Assembly (NCBI GenBank): GCA_902834965.1
Contig: CADFKY010000024.1
Location: 1 to 12,879, forward strand
Source of the DNA: Veillonellaceae bacterium
GTDB taxonomy: Bacteria > Bacillota_C > Negativicutes > Veillonellales > Veillonellaceae
DNA: 12,879 bases
Direction: 5' to 3'
Each line of letters opens with the position of its first letter. Positions within the stretch are counted from its first letter, which is position 1. The notes under the pieces were generated by a model that saw only the letters and a list, made by a program, of their open reading frames with translations, had not been told where the DNA came from and did not search any database. The position numbers and the translations under genes were made by a program. This document shows positions 12,475-12,879 of the stretch, piece by piece.

Positions 12475-12879
12475 ATGGTTTTCGATAGGGTTGTTATTAA
12501 TAAATTAAAAATAATTATATTTGTAGTAGGAATAATCATAGGCTCATTTAGTGGTGCTCTTGTATTAGAGAAAATAGATAATACATTGGAATCCATTTAT
12601 TCTGGTAGACAAGCTCTTATTTGGAATGAATATAAAAGTTTTGATCATCGTGAGCATTTTACTATCAATGCCATCTATCCTTTTAAATATGAAATTGGTA
12701 GTGTTAGACCTTATTTTATTGTTGATGCAGTAAGTAATAGTAATATGGATACAATAGAAAAATCTTTAGCTTTAAATGGATGGCAGCAAATAGAGGCTAA
12801 TACATTTAAAAAAGAAACTAGTGGAGAAGTATTAAAATTATCTGTAAAACCTATTAACATGAATGAATTTATGATTGTA
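12475..12879 (+). CDS. Single-pass membrane protein, 3' end beyond window
   Basis: A frame open from ATG 12475 to the window edge gives 135 residues without a stop, so the gene is partial. Residues 1-11 (MVFDRVVINKL) precede one membrane helix at about 12-31 (KIIIFVVGIIIGSFSGALVL), followed by an extracytoplasmic domain. The stretch DTIEKSLALNGWQQIEANTF, then GEVLKLSVKP, matches the pattern ETVKDILSEEHITWREV, then DQIEIEI, in the first membrane protein of the block, suggesting the two share a fold. The gene starts 5 bases after the preceding stop, with no clear ribosome binding site of its own, so coupled translation is likely. Function unknown; candidate immunity-like protein by context. Confidence 0.7.
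   Translation, partial: MVFDRVVINKLKIIIFVVGIIIGSFSGALVLEKIDNTLESIYSGRQALIWNEYKSFDHREHFTINAIYPFKYEIGSVRPYFIVDAVSNSNMDTIEKSLALNGWQQIEANTFKKETSGEVLKLSVKPINMNEFMIV

Overview
The window looks like chromosomal DNA of a Negativicutes bacterium, most likely Veillonella or a close relative. The grounds are the ylmE-sepF-proC-ylmH gene order, followed by a compact C5-pathway tetrapyrrole operon with a fused cobA-hemD, together with moderate GC, ATG/TTG starts and AGGAGG-type ribosome binding sites. The genus is an inference from content and style, not from a database match. All credible genes are on the + strand.

Layout. (1) Positions 1-2562 hold a cell-division-associated cluster: the 3' end of a YggS/YlmE PLP-binding protein, sepF, proC and an ylmH-type S4-domain RNA-binding protein, closed by a strong intrinsic terminator. 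(2) Positions 2581-9217 hold a tetrapyrrole operon: precorrin-2 dehydrogenase (Met8/CysG-N type), hemA, hemC, cobA-hemD fusion, hemB and hemL. Together these convert glutamyl-tRNA(Glu) to 5-aminolevulinate (HemA, HemL), then to porphobilinogen (HemB), hydroxymethylbilane (HemC), uroporphyrinogen III (HemD half), precorrin-2 (CobA half) and sirohydrochlorin (precorrin-2 dehydrogenase). No protoporphyrin-branch gene (hemE onward) is present, so the operon as seen feeds siroheme, cobalamin or alternative heme synthesis. (3) Positions 9280-9741 encode an XRE-family regulator, preceded by three copies of a GATACAT word (candidate operator) and followed by a 64-base palindromic element that could be a bidirectional terminator.

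(4) From about 9890 to the window end the DNA becomes visibly AT-rich and holds accessory genes: a single-pass membrane protein, three tandem small two-helix membrane proteins that share an h-P-[EQ]-x-x-G motif, a cysteine-free 259-residue protein that resembles a displaced C-terminal module of a large secreted protein, and two more single-pass membrane proteins, the last cut by the window edge. My best reading is an orphan polymorphic-toxin module amid candidate membrane immunity proteins. This is inferred from architecture only; no toxin or immunity family was positively recognised. This block is the part of the window most likely to hold something undescribed.
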